Of a stretch of DNA of 64,000 nucleotides, positions 43,901-55,800 are shown in pieces; the first letter of the stretch is position 1, and the number at the start of each line of letters is the position of its first letter. Both the position numbers and the translations under genes were made by a program. A model generated the notes under the pieces. It saw only the letters and a list, made by a program, of their open reading frames with translations. It did not search any database and was not told the origin of the DNA. This DNA is from Silurus meridionalis (Eukaryota; Chordata; Actinopteri; Siluriformes; Siluridae). The stretch spans positions 7,545,632 to 7,609,631 of the forward strand of contig NC_060885.1 of NCBI RefSeq assembly GCF_014805685.1. The letters run 5' to 3'.

Positions 43901-45467
43901 TGCATCTCGATGTCGTGCTTGTACTTGAATCCCATTTGTCCCGATTTATATATAAACATGGTGCTGATTGTTTGTGGTTAAATTTGTATGCCCACCTGTA
44001 TGTTGAAGGATCCGTAAATGCGGAGGTTTCGTAACGTGGAACAGTCTGGGTCAACCCAACGTAAACGGACGTCTGGCCATGACACGGAGCATCGGAGACT
44101 TCGACCTGAAAAACACCGGCGTCATCGCCGAGCCGGAGACCAAGCGGATTTCAGTGAGTAATAGATTCAGGTTGCTATACAACAGAAAATGGTTTAGTGA
44201 TAATACGCATTAAATCTTGTGTTTAACCGAGCGACCGTACCTCTCCGTGCAGTTACATCACGCACACGACGCCTTCCTCGCACTCACCACAGACGGCATC
44301 AACTTCATCATGAACAGCCAGGAGATCTGCGACGTCATTAACCAGTGCAACGACCCCAAAGAGGCAGCACTGCGTCTCTCTGAACAGGTACGGGCCCCTG
44401 AGGGCCAAGAGAGGACATCGTGTTTACAAAACCTGCCCACAGTCAGATTTAGTGGTTGACAGTAGCTGCTATGAAAATTGCTCTCGATACAAGAAAAACC
44501 CACACAGATGTGGTTTTTGTTACAAAACAGAATTAGATGAATTTAAGATATTAAATTCACAGATAATGTGACTTACTGAATGGGGGTCAGGGGTCAGGAA
44601 TCTTTGTAAAGCAAGTGGGATTTATCAGTATTCCCTCTGGGGTGGTGGGATTAGACAGAATTCCTTCTAGAGTGGGTGGGATTTGTCAGTATTCCTTCTG
44701 GTATGGGTGGGATTGGACAGAATTCCTTCTAGAGTGGGTGGGATTTATCAGTATTCCTTCTGGAATTGGTTAGATTGGACAGAGCTCTTTCTCTAGTGGG
44801 TGATATTGGATAGAATTGATTCTGGAATGGGCGGGATTTATCAAAATTCCTTCTGGTGTGGGTGGGATTTGTCAGTAGTCCTTCTGGAGTTGGTGGGATT
44901 GGACAGAATTCCTTCTGGAGTGGGCGAGGCTGGTCAGAATCCCTTCTTGGCAAGAATGATCAGAATTCTTTCTGGAATAGGTCTTGAGAATTCCTCTTGC
45001 AATAGGCACACCTGCCTTCAGAATTCTTTCTGGACTATCTGAAGTTGGTCAGAATGATTTATGGTGTAGTTCAGAAATTCTTCTGGGAGGATTTGGGGCG
45101 ATTAGAGTCGACGTCCCCACAGTAAGGCTGAGTGAGAGTCTCTGCAATCCTAAACACCACTAAAAGTTATACTAGTCTTTCTGTTCATTATTTACAGTGC
45201 TTTTGTTTAAGTACACAAGCGCTACTTGGAACACCAGATACCTAATGTTGTATCAACAGTTAGCATGACTGACTCTTTCTCTCTCTCTCTTTCTGTCTTT
45301 CTTTCTTGGTGTCTCACCCTTTCCCTCTCTCTCAGGCGATTCAATACGGTGCAGAGGACAACAGCACGATCATCGTGGTGCCGTTCGGCGCGTGGGGCAA
45401 ACACAAGAGCTCGGATGTGAGCTTCTCCTTTAGCCGCAGCTTTGTGTCCAGCGGCCGGTTCGCATGA
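34911..45467 (+). CDS. ppm1k: Mitochondrial PP2C phosphatase 1K (complete, six coding exons)
   Basis: Mn/Mg-dependent serine phosphatase of the mitochondrial matrix that dephosphorylates the branched-chain ketoacid dehydrogenase E1 subunit and so promotes BCAA breakdown. Exons: 34911-35350, 36435-36535, 42923-43088, 44009-44153, 44253-44387, 45336-45467; phases agree, 372 codons plus stop, equal to human PPM1K. Residues 1-40 are Arg-rich with no acid near the start, as expected for a mitochondrial presequence. Metal-site and PP2C motifs: RKENEDR (104-110), VFDGHAG (125-131), [66 protein letters not shown]. The human-type DGHGG has A in place of the second last G. Intron 3 (36536-42922) is large and repeat-filled. 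Confidence 0.96.
36118..36165 (+). repeat. SINE 3' fragment
   Basis: TGGATAAGGGCGTCTGCAGA followed by ATGCCGTAAATGC, the 3' signature of the tRNA-headed SINE. Confidence 0.5.
36540..38010. other. ppm1k intron 3 part, no gene seen
   Basis: Unique-looking AT-rich sequence with one (TA) stretch near 36801; short frames here have no recognisable protein. Confidence 0.4.
38013..38135 (+). mobile_element. LINE 3' terminal fragment
   Basis: CAGTGCCGGTCCCAAGCCCG, GGGGAGGGTTGTGTTAGGA and GATCCGCTGTGGCGACCCC with GAAAGAAAG tail. The end matches the LINE at 29545-31130, but the preceding piece is a variant 3' end absent from that copy. Confidence 0.7.
39465..40780. repeat. Possible degenerate Tc1-like element
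   Basis: Begins GTCTGCACATCCCTGCTGTT with TTTGTGATGTAAAAACATG, a typical outer end. TTTGAGATCAAAAGATGAA at about 39797 is the complement of TTCATCTTTTGATCTCAAAC at about 40720, giving an inverted pair. The middle is too decayed to identify. Confidence 0.4.
40795..41812 (-). mobile_element. Tc1-like transposon, internally deleted
   Basis: Outer ends: AACACCCCATAACGACAACG with TTCATTATTTTCCTCAAAA on the left and the approximate complement (ATGGGGTATTGATTGTAGAA, ATAAGGATGTAACA) on the right. Between them lie CAGCATGAGGCTACAACCAC, TTTGCTCTAGGAAGAGTCCTG and ACAATTCCTTGGATTACATG, the antisense of a common fish Tc1 transposase. It lies in ppm1k intron 3. Confidence 0.7.
41846..42290 (+). mobile_element. 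Short Tc1-derived element, family A copy 3
   Basis: Starts ATATATGGACAAAGGTATCG, ends GGTGTCCACAAACTTTTGTC and TATGTATTG; internal CCAAACCTGTACCAGCATCAC and GGAGTGGCCTATTTTAGAG correspond to the transposase C-terminus in sense direction. In ppm1k intron 3. Confidence 0.75.
43500..43560 (-). repeat. SINE head fragment (inverted)
   Basis: TTCTGATCAGAAGTCCAAC and TTTTTAACCACTGAGCTACC are the complement of the SINE tRNA-like head. In ppm1k intron 4. Confidence 0.45.
44615..45070. repeat. 31-bp minisatellite with alternating units
   Basis: Repeat unit ATTCCTTCTGGAGTGGGTGG plus GATTGGACAGA, 31 bases. Successive units alternate at the end between GATTGGACAGA and GATTTGTCAGT, giving a 62-base higher-order unit in the left half; the right half decays. 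Lies in ppm1k intron 5. Frames across it (Phe/Ser/Arg/Asn rich) are artefacts. Confidence 0.9.
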
Positions 45468-47180
45468 GAGTGAAAACCCGAGACCGAACGAGAGAAAATG
45501 AAAGTGGGAGAATGAGTAAGAGGAGAAGGGGTGTTAGAACAAATCAGTGGACGAGGTGGCATGATCTCAGAGTGCAATAAATCCAGGGTGTTATGGGAAC
45601 AAGAAAAAGTTGCCTCAGGATAACGACACGGTTCATGACCTTATAGCTTGTGTGAACAGTCCTGTATTAGGAATATTCTAGTGTACGTTAAGATCCGCTT
45701 TCCTGAAGCACTAATCAGTATTTCTGAACCTAAACTTGAACTAGACCAGTGATGACACGTGGCCCCGTCATTTGTCTAGTTTTACCTCACAATATTTTGT
45801 ATATATTTTATAACTGTGAATAGACAGTAGAATTTTTGGTTGTTGGTTTTTCTTTCCACATCTGATGGGTGAAGTACGCTTGCACTTTTCCCCCCCGATG
45901 ACTCTGTATATTCTGCTTCAACGGTTTAAAGTGCTTCTTGGTCATTTCACTGCTTGGTTCGACCATTTTAAAGTGACATATCATATGTTCTGTAGAAACC
46001 TGTTAACGTAATACGAAAGAGAGAGAAAAAAAACGTGAGCCTGGCTGCGCACCGAACTAGGACACGTATGCACTTTCCATCAGCAGAGAAGACGCTTCCG
46101 CATCACCGCGATCAAGTTCTCGTAAGGCATTCCGTGCCGTTTTATTCGCATCCGGACAGTTTTTACTGTGAGAAACGGGAACGAATCGGGTGGCGCTGCA
46201 CTTATCCAGGGGCAGCTGATGAACGTTAGGATGATTTCGGTTAGAAACCATAGACGTATCCGTCGGAGTTTACGCATCCGGGCAGAACGATGGAATGGGA
46301 AAGATTCCATAGAATGTAAACTTTCTAGCATTTAGGATAAGGGATGAGTCCTGTGGGAAATATTTACAAACAAAAAACAGTCTTTCCATCAGGATTCACA
46401 TGTTTTAACCAAGATGCAGTGGTTTTTGGAGGCGTATTCTTTTTTTTTTTTTCAGAGAATGCTGAGGGGAAACAAATTCAACTGTTCAAAACATGTTCTG
46501 GTACACAAACTGTGTTTTATTTATTTATTTTATTATTATATATTTTTCTTTTTTTTTTTTACATAATCTGGACCACTGTTCACATCATTCTGCTCATCTA
46601 GTGCCTTTTTGTTCCCGTGCTTCACTCTCCCCATGCGAGCACAAATTAATCAAACACTAATCAGTTCACTATGAACTTTTCTAAGCACAGTTGGTACAGG
46701 TTTTTTTTTTTTTTTTTTTTTTATATAACTTTTGTATGTAATAATATTTATATATTTTGATGTTCAAGAAATCTATATATACATATATCTATATATCCAC
46801 TCTTGTATAGATGCGAAGATGTGTAAAGTGTTTTATTGTAACAGTAACACAGTTCTGGTTTGGGAACTTTTTAATCTTTGTGTAGTTCTTTATCTTTAAG
46901 TTTTGGTAATTAGCTTGTATTTTAATTTTTTTTTCTCAAAACCGAAGTCAGCGATGCTTTTAATGTCGGGTGCACATAATCTGCGATCACAAAGACAAAC
47001 CTTTATTGTCCACTACTGTTGTTTTTTTTTTTTTTTTTTTAAATCTACATTTACTGCATAATGTGAAGAAATTAATGAGGAATTTAACTGGATTTGAGTT
47101 TTAATCCCTGCCCAAATGCAGTCTGGTCTGATTCACTCCTTTCTGTTTTTCTTTTTACTTCTCTGAACTGATGAATAAAA
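45468..47180 (+). other. ppm1k: ppm1k 3' UTR with poly(A) signal at 47174
   Basis: Sequence after the TGA at 45465-45467 is free of recognisable repeats and carries an AATAAA at 47174-47179 followed by T/G-rich sequence. A TGTATATA element at about 45799 could bind Pumilio proteins. Another AATAAA occurs at 48072. The end point is a prediction. Confidence 0.55.
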
Positions 47181-47494
47181 GTTGTACGGTTCTAAGTGAA
47201 GATCTTTACAATACATCTGTGGCCAGGTGTCCAAGAGAGTCGACATGACCACCACTAGCCAATCATGAGCATTTGTGAGCTTGTGTATGCAGAAGTATCA
47301 CTTTCCTCAGAGTGTGTTACGCTGCCTTGTGACCCTTCCAGATACTTTATCGCTTCATCTTCAAACTGTGGGATCAGAAGTGGAAACATTGTACAAACAC
47401 TAAGTTGGCACAAATGATCTACCTGAGTTTTGGGAGCTGGTACCATTTCATACCAAGATGGATTTTACTGGTACATGTTTCAATTTAATTTCGA

Positions 47495-47740
47495 TTCATT
47501 TTTTTGTTTAGCACTTTTAACAATGAACATTGTCTCAAAGCAGCTTTATACAGATAATGTGTTGATAAAGAATGAATCAGATGTTCTTTATAAGTTTGTC
47601 CATGGTGAGTGAGCTGGTGGCTACTGTGGCAGGGAAAAACTCTCCGAGATGGCATGAGGAAGAAACCTTGAGAGGAACCAGACTCAAGAGGGAACCCGTC
47701 CTCATCTGTGTGGCACCGAATGTCCATTTATTACATATAA
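47495..47740 (-). repeat. L2-like LINE tail (inverted)
   Basis: AACATTGTCTCAAAGCAGCT, GAGGAAGAAACCTTGAGAGG and GGAACCCGTCCTCATCTGTG are complements of the L2-like 3' end. Downstream of ppm1k. Confidence 0.7.
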
Positions 47741-48314
47741 ACAATGTTGAGGTGTGCAGGTGTTCCCCTTTTGGAAACCCAGGAACCGATTGTATCAGTT
47801 TCCGGTGCTTCAATCCCTTCAGTCCAACCAACACGGGGACATGAGCTCAAACCTTTACATCAATCCTACATGTGATGTTATCACTCCATCATCCTCATCA
47901 TCACTCTGTGCTGTTGAACTACAATGTGAATCTTCTAAACAAAGAGTCTGAATTTTACTACTTCACCACTGCATGAGTATTTATTTCTTTTATTTTTTTT
48001 GCTGTCGTATGGACATGTGCTCCTGACTTTTAATTATAAAAAATATTTGTGCAGATTTATTTTACTTGTGAAATAAAGTTTTAACAGAAATGCAATTTTT
48101 GCTGACCATGTATTTTTTCGATTTTTTATATACATGTATATGTATATATAACATATTAATTACATTTTTATTTGTAAGGACTTTTTGCAGAACGATGCAA
48201 AAAGTCCGAAGTTTTGGGAATACTGAACTACAAAACTCCACAAATTGAAGAGCTGAAAAGCACAACATTAATAAATAAATAGTGAAAGTGGCTCCTACAC
48301 CGATCATAATTTTA

Positions 48315-48640
48315 AAACCACTATCTTAATATGGTGTAGGTCTCCATTGTGCCACATAAAACAGCTCTAATCCATCAAGGCATGGTGCTGTGGTATCTGG
48401 CACCAAGACATTAGCAGCAGAAGTCCTGTAGGTTGTGTGGTAGGGGCCTCCATAGACTGCAATTGTTTGTCCAGTTCATCCCAGAAATGCAGATTGAGAT
48501 TCAAATTCACATGATTTATCTGCCTCTGAAACCTTGCATTGCTCCATGGACCAGATCTGATGCTCAGTAACCCATTGTAGGTGCTTTCAGTGTTGTCAGA
48601 GCCAGAATCAACATTTTCACTTCCATAAACATCTTGTTTG
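48315..48640 (-). mobile_element. Tc1-like element fragment
   Basis: AGGCATGGTGCTGTGGTATC, TCTGGCACCAAGACATTAGC and GTTTGTCCAGTTCATCCCAG match the antisense strand of the same Tc1 family as 9000-9295. Truncated. Confidence 0.65.
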
Positions 48641-49265
48641 TTAGATTTTTATGTGCCTTCTGAACATCCATCCTATTCCACATTCAGTCCCCATTTGTTG
48701 TTATAATTTCCTCCACTCTTTTGGAAAGATTTTGGAATGTGTTTGTGGAGATTTGTGCTCATTCATCCACAAGGCTATCAGGTAGGTAAGGAGGCCTGGA
48801 GAGCAGTCAGTGTTCCAATGCATCCTAAATGAGGTGTTCAGTAGGATTAAATGCAGAGCTCTTTAGAAGGCCATTCAAGATATTTACCTTCAACTTGTAA
48901 AGTATATCCTCATGGAGCTGGCTTTGTGAATAAGGGTATTAGGCTGAAACATTAGGTGGAAGCTCAGTGGTTAAGGCACTGGACCTTGGATTGGAAGGTC
49001 ATGAGTAGAACCTTAGCACCACCAAGTTACCACTGCTGAGTTTTGATCATGGCTCAACCCTAGTTATAAGACGTTCTGGATATGAATTTCTACCAAATGT
49101 TGAACGGGTTTGGGTCTCCTAGCTCAAGGGACAATTTAATGCTATTGCATACAATGACATCGTATAAAATTGTGTACCTCCAAGTTTGTGGTAACAGTTT
49201 AGAGAAGAACCACGTATGGATGAAAAAGTCAGGTGTCCCTGTGTCAAGTGTCCAGGTGTTTTTTT
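48640..49265 (-). mobile_element. Short Tc1-derived element, family A copy 4, split by a SINE
   Basis: Left part: CATTCAGTCCCCATTTGTTG, GGAGGCCTGGAGAGCAGTC; right part: GGTTTGGGTCTCCTAGCTCA and AAAAGTCAGGTGTCCCTG. The two parts are interrupted at 48945-49098 by a SINE. The GCTG-AAC junction sequence occurs on both sides and may be a target duplication. Confidence 0.7.
48945..49098 (+). repeat. tRNA-headed SINE inserted in a Tc1-derived element
   Basis: GGAAGCTCAGTGGTTAAGGC and ACTGGACCTTGGATTGGAAG form the tRNA-like head; CACTGCTGAGTTTTGATCAT and a CTACCAAATGTTGAA end complete it. The host element continues on both sides. Confidence 0.65.
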
Positions 49266-49976
49266 GATAATTTCGGCTTGGGTCCAGCAGGGTGCGCAGT
49301 TTCATCTTTTATTTATTGATTACACACAGAAGCAGAGCCTAAATTCGATCTGTATTTGTTTATTAAACTCAACAACTAAGCAGACGTTCTGTGTTACTTT
49401 GTCCTAAAAAGCTGAAAATTCACCATTATAGACTTTTTTATGAATTTCACAGCTTCCTGTGTGTGAAGTGTAAAAATGAAGATGGCATGGATTCCTCCTC
49501 CTTGAACTCTATTTACACTCCATTAACCTGCCACGTGTTTACACAAAGCAAGAACAAACCACACCAATAACACAAACACACACTCACACGCACAACAGGT
49601 GTCTTCTAACATTCCAACACATCCATAAAACCAGCAGCTGTAATGAAGACTTCAGGATAAGTGAAGAAGAAGAGAGAAAGTAAGGGACACGCTTCAGGTG
49701 TGGACTTCTTTTATTTCTCTACTATTGAATGATTTATGGAGATTAAATTTTAAGACTTTTGTGGGAAACAAACATTGTTTGCTCAGGCATGGACTTATCT
49801 CTGATCATTTGTAGAATTAGCTATTTTTAGAATTTTATAAGTATTATTTATAATTATATATTATAATATATATAAAAGTATTTTTTTATCACTTGAGCAT
49901 TATTGTAAATTTATTTTGTATTTTAAGTGCACTTTATATCTGTATTGGGCAAAGAAAAAAATATGGAGGTTTGTTT

Positions 49977-49982
<6 letters not shown>

Positions 49983-50043
<61 letters not shown>
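49983..50043. repeat. (TA)n microsatellite
   Basis: Pure TA run in the ppm1k-abcg2 spacer. Confidence 0.95.
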
Positions 50044-50049
<6 letters not shown>

Positions 50050-50162
50050 ATTTATCATTTTAAAAAGTAAAGAAAGGATTATTTTGTGGAACAATAATAT
50101 TATACATTTGTATCAAAGCATCAAAATTCATTATAATTTTTGTTTGACTATTATTATTACAA

Positions 50163-50165
50163 ATA

Positions 50166-50228
<63 letters not shown>

Positions 50229-50229
50229 A
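50163..50229. repeat. (AAAT)n microsatellite
   Basis: About 16 AAAT units in the ppm1k-abcg2 spacer. Confidence 0.95.
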
Positions 50230-51520
50230 AACGAGATAGAAATTAAAACCTTTAAAGCAACACAATATTCACGACATCCTTTTTTCAAATAATTAAATAA
50301 ACTCCAGTGGAAAAATCATTTTTAATCACTTAACATTTGTTTTACTGATGCACAAGTCTCAAATCGAGCACCAAAATCCGCCATGATGCGCACATCCGCA
50401 AATTAAAACCGTCCGTGTGGAAACAAAGAAAAAGTTCCGTTAGTGTCCTGATGATTTACGTAAAAAAAAAAATCTGAATTACTTTAAAGCGTTTACAAGA
50501 ATATTTTGTCTTCATGCTCTATGTTGATTTCGGTTTCACTAATAATAAACATGCACAAAGCATCAATATTTGTCCATGGCCATGTTGGTAAGAGCATTAA
50601 AAACTTAAAGTATTAATTTGAGGTACATTTAGAACAGATACAAATGTGCGATTAAGTTGCGATTAAATATTTTTAGCGACAGCCCTGATTTATCAATCTT
50701 GGTCAAACGTATTTTTACCGTTTTTATTATCTAGCTTTTCCTTTCCTAACTGAACCTAAGCAGGACAGCCGGGGAATCTGTGCTAAAAAGTAAAGTATTT
50801 TACCTCTAACTCTTAAAATGAATTTAAAATGTTTCTTGGAAATAATATTTTTTATATTTGTATAAAATATAACATAGAGCTGCTTTCTGCACTGCTTTCT
50901 GCACATCTTACAGTCAGGTTTCCACAAACCTTTTGTCTATATAGTGTAGATGGTTAGACAGTCTGGCACATTTTTAAGGTTAGAAATGGGGATTAGTTTA
51001 AAAAAAATATTAAAAAAAATTAATAAAATGTGGCTTCATGGATTATTTAATGTAAAATATATAGATCTGTTTTTCCCTCACAATTAAAAATTGTAAAACA
51101 AAATTCTCTGCTAGTAAATTTATTAAATTCAATTAAATATAAAATAATTAAATTGAAAGTTTTCTGAAAAATACTTACATTAAGTTTTTTTTAATAAACA
51201 AGAATAATAATAACAATAATTAAAAAAAGGAAAACAAGAAATAATGAAAATATGTTTTTCAGGTTAAACCACTGGAAATAAATAAAACCTTTTGTCAAAA
51301 AATTGTTTAATGACATTATTTAATTGTATACAAACTTCATTGCAAAAGTATACAAACTCGAATCTTTACTTGTGATGAGAATCAATGATCTAGAAATGAT
51401 TGGACTTATATGCAGTCGATCCTCCTTCATGTGTCTGATGTTATCGAGTTGACTTTTTGTCCTGTTTAAAGTGGAATGCTGTCAGCGTGGTTTGCGTGAT
51501 CTCCTCCTCCTGCGGTCCCT
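50230..51520. other. abcg2 upstream spacer, no gene seen
   Basis: AT-rich sequence. It holds one family A end fragment at about 50913-50950 (TCAGGTTTCCACAAACCTTT). No xenobiotic- or hypoxia-response element was found that I would defend. Confidence 0.45.
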
Positions 51521-51523
51521 CTC

Positions 51524-51530
51524 TATATAA
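51524..51530 (+). promoter_or_regulatory. abcg2: TATA box of abcg2
   Basis: CTCTATATAAGTG lies about 30 bases before a C/G-mixed exon that ends in a good donor. A short C/T-rich stretch precedes it. Inferred from position. Confidence 0.6.
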
Positions 51531-51554
51531 GTGCTTGCCTTTAGAGTCAGAGCT

Positions 51555-51635
51555 GCCGGAGTTCCTTCACACAGCCTGCAGGAGAGAACCGGGATTCCCT
51601 GAAGTGTCCAAACATCACAGCAGGAAACACTGAAG
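51555..51635 (+). other. abcg2: Candidate non-coding first exon of abcg2
   Basis: Ends AACACTGAAG|GTGACA. The next acceptor, TTTTGCAG|AGCG at 52796, begins the exon with the ATG. The start is set only by the TATA box. Confidence 0.55.
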
Positions 51636-51689
51636 GTGACATTTATTCTCCTCATTTACAAAAAGAAAAGTATAAAAAGTAAAGGTGAA

Positions 51690-51790
51690 AAGGTGTTGGA
51701 TTTTGGAGTAGAAGGTCGAGAAGTTTATGTTTTAGTATCACAAAAGTGACACTGCTGGGTCCCCGAACAAGCCCCTCAACTACTATATAA
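51690..51790 (+). repeat. SINE-like fragment
   Basis: GACACTGCTGGGTCCCCGAAC and AAGCCCCTCAACTACTATA resemble the SINE body; weak. Confidence 0.35.
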
Positions 51791-52813
51791 ACTTTGCACC
51801 GTGCTGTTTCTTTATTATTGTTTTTTTATTTCCCAGTTAAATTTTCTTTCAGAGTTTTATGTTTAAATGTCTCTAAGATTTGCTGAAACGTCGTTCTATT
51901 CCTTCTACACAACGACTGTAAAGTACCTTACTTACTGATTGTATCTTACTGCAAGCATTGCGTGAGAAAATCCTAATATCCATTTGTCAATCAAACCAGT
52001 ATGACATTCAATCTTTTAAAACATCGCAGGAATGCTATCTGTGGAATGTTACAACTTAAGTGTGTTTCACACACCGCTTTATTCAGCAGCACAAAAGTCA
52101 AGAGAACCTGAGCATGCGATAGGTCAAGCGAGATGCTGTATCACGTACTTGTTAATATTTTGAATTAAATGACATCTTTTGAACCAGTTATACAATTCCT
52201 TAAATTTGTTCATGAGCAAGAGCATTTATTTTTTACATCATTTTGTCCTTAGTGCTTGTTTCTCCTGCTTGTCCCCAATTTGTCCAGAGATAAAAAAGAA
52301 CCAAAAAAGGAGATTTATTTTTTTTATTTATTTATTTAATTTTTGTAAATGACCACCAATTGGATTGCATGTAAAAGATGTTTTCGTACCTGGAAAATTC
52401 CCAAACGTGAAAGCAGTGTAATAAAGTTATCTGTTAGCTGGGAATAAATTAGGACATAATCCAAACCGAGTGCCAAATTACAGGAAAAATGGGGAAAAAT
52501 AGTAACTGAGGTGATCTAAATGTAATATAAGCATTCATAATATAAGGTTGAAGGGAGTTATGACGTTAAAGACTGAAAAACAATATTCAAATTATCATTT
52601 TAAAATGCACCATGTGGCTGTTTTTGACCATTTTTGTACCTGATGATAAATAAAAACTCTAACAATAAACATCTTTGTACATTCAAATAAATACATTTAG
52701 TCTTAAGGTTGCGCATACTTTTGCATTCATACGAGGAATTTCAGCCATGAATGATTGAATTTTTTAACTGCTACATTTATTCTATATCTTTTGCAGAGCG
52801 ACAGCCTCATGAG

Positions 52814-55800
52814 ATGGAGGTTTCACAGAATCATATCCGCATTCACGTGATTGAGGACGTGGGCCAGAATGGGACGTCTCGAAATCAAGTCATTACTAAA
52901 GATCCGGTCTCGCAGCAGCGCGGATCCACTGTGAGCTTCCACAACATCCAGTACAATGTGACAATAAAGAGTAGGTCATGTAAGAAGAAGAGCATCACTA
53001 AGGACATCTTGGTAGATCTTAAGTGAGTCTAATCTTGTGCGCTTATCTTATTTAATAATATTATTAATAATCATAATTGAAAACAGCGTTTTCACCTCAA
53101 CTTGGTGAACCACACATACACAGACTTTAGCTAAAAGGCATCAAGGGTGATTTGAAATTTCCCTCATAATGTGTATGTTATGATCCTGGACAGTGGTGGA
53201 ATTTTCTCTGTGTAAGATGAAAGCTTGAGATTGATGCATGTTGTTACTTTTGACCAGTAGGTGGCAAGAATTTTGTTGTGTAGCCTTGGGTCATGGTCTT
53301 GAAGACGTTTCGTGACATATGTAGCTGATGCAGTACACAGTAAAATTCAGACGACGTTCCTCCAGAACCCTGTTGCTACATTAAACAACATAGAGTGACA
53401 TCACTCAACATAAAGCTACATAACAGAACACAGAGCTAAGGATTAAAGTAAATGTCCTCGCCACATAAAATGTATAGTGTGCAACCTGGTGCAAACATTG
53501 CAAAACAAGGAGAGATAAACAAAACACAAAATAGTGCGACCAGTAAAACTACTGTATAATATGTACAGTACGGAGTGCAAAATAAAGAACTATAAACAAG
53601 AGTTTACTTGTAAACAGGAACACAATGTTGTGCAAAAATGTCAATAGCAGCAATCAGGAGGTGCAAAAACAGCATGTGGACAGTATGATATGATTAATAT
53701 ATTATAATATGGGTGGTGATGAGGACATGGATGTGTACAAAGTTAAGTTAAATGAGTATTGAGTGTGTGTTGAGTTTATTAGACGTAAACTGAATGGAGA
53801 ATTTAAAGTTGATTTCTTTAAAATCTTCTCTGAAGATACCAAATTTGGTGTTTTGAGAAGTGGTAGAAAATGTATTGGAATTTTTTTTTTATCGAATTAG
53901 GCAGAAATTGACACCATTAGACGTTGAAGTCAGGGTGTTGAACTCATCCTGATTCAGGGAATTCACTGATCCCTGGCTTCAGACAAATGGTTAAAATGTT
54001 ATGACAATAAACTTCTTAAAATTTGACTTAGTGGTGGCACTAGAGCTTTTGCAGCCATCAGCCATCATATCTGTGTGACTCTTCACTTCTGATCCCACAT
54101 CTGATAAGAGCAACTCCAGTATGACTGGTATTTTAGCTATAGCTTTAGCTAATAAAATAACCTCTTTCCGATGGAAAAGGGTGGCTAATAAAAAGAATAT
54201 TTATGTTACATATTTTGCTAGTTGGGTTGCTTCACAGAGTACTGGATACACTTAACTTACACGTGCACTCACATCTTCACTGAAGTCCAGTTTACTCTTG
54301 ACTCAGTCAAACAAGTTACTGTGAGGAGTTTTCAATGTCCTCCAGTGCCACTCTGGGTTTTTTTTATTTCCTCCTACATTAGAAATAAATGGACTGCAGT
54401 CACTAACTGTATGCCTACACCATTAGCTGTATAGTGGACATGCAATAAATGGACATTCAGTGCAACCCAGATGAGGATGGGTTCCCTCTTGAATCTGGTT
54501 CTTCTCAAGGGTTCTTCCTTATGCCATCTCGGGGAGTTTTTTCTTGCCACAGTCGCCACCGGCTTGCTCATCAGAGACAAACTTACACTTATAAAGAACA
54601 TATTCATTTTTTATCACCACATTATCTGTGTAAAGCTGCTTTGAGACAATGTTCATTGAATAGTAGACTTACTAAATAAACCTAAACTATATGGTCAAAG
54701 TTTTATGCACATCTCACCATTACACTTGTTCTTCTTCTTTGCTACAACTTTTACACTTCTCTGGGAAGACTTTTCACTAGATTTTGTAGAATGGCTGTGG
54801 GAATTTTCGATCATTTAGCCACAAGAGTGTTAGTGACATCAGGCTCTGATGTAGAATGAGGAGGTGTTCCAGGGTTTTTCTACTCCAATCTAAGCAAAAG
54901 ATATGTTAAATTTGTGTCTATAGGCATTGTCATGGTGGAACAAATTTGGGTCTCTTAGTTCCTCCAGTATACAGAGACACTCTGAACAATGATGTACTTC
55001 AAAATGTATAGTAATAGTTGTAAAAGAACAATGGATGTGATAGACAGCAGTTATATAGTGTATAATGCGGTTTTCTTTTATGTACTTACTTTTGACATGT
55101 TCTTAACATTACTGTAAATTCCTTTAAAATAGGTGACTTGTGTTGATCTGTTTTTCTTCACAGCGGAATCATGAAACCTGGTTTAAATGCAATTTTAGGC
55201 CCCACAGGATGTGGCAAATCTTCGTGAGTACCAACATAAATCACACTTTCAATTTCAGCTGAAAAGACTTACCTCGGATAGACAATTTTTCAATTTTAGG
55301 ATCACGATTTTTGAATTGGAAATTGTTACACGTTACAACTTTTTAGTTTTATTCTCAAATGAATAACATTCTATTATAAAGGTAAAGTTCAGGTATATGA
55401 ACTAGAAAATATTGACAAAACCTTTCAAAAGGAGATGGAAATGTGTGAACTTTTTCAAATAATCTTCTTTAAAATATGTAGTAGTAGAAAATGTATTCCA
55501 GAAGTAGCCAAAAAAAATAAATAAATCTAATTAACGTCAGGACTTTGAACTTGTCCTGATCCGATGAAATGAAGGATGCCTGATGTTGAAGACATGGTTG
55601 AATACGATTAGTCATGTTATGAGATAGATAAAATAAATGCATTATCCTTTACTATCCTCATAACGAGATAAGTGATACACACCTTATACACACCTTTATC
55701 TTTTGCCCGTTTCCCCCCTACTCTTTTCCTCTTTTTCTGAAATGGGCTCCTGAGGGTTTTTTTTGTCATCTGTAATTTTAACTTCGATTCAATTCTCCTT

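Noticed and set aside
44615..45070. CRISPR-like spaced repeats
   Set aside because: Units are contiguous tandem copies without unique spacers, in a vertebrate intron; it is a minisatellite.
45796..45805. Pumilio-type TGTATATA site as a separate regulatory feature
   Set aside because: An 8-base match in a T-rich 3' UTR is expected by chance; mentioned only within the UTR entry.
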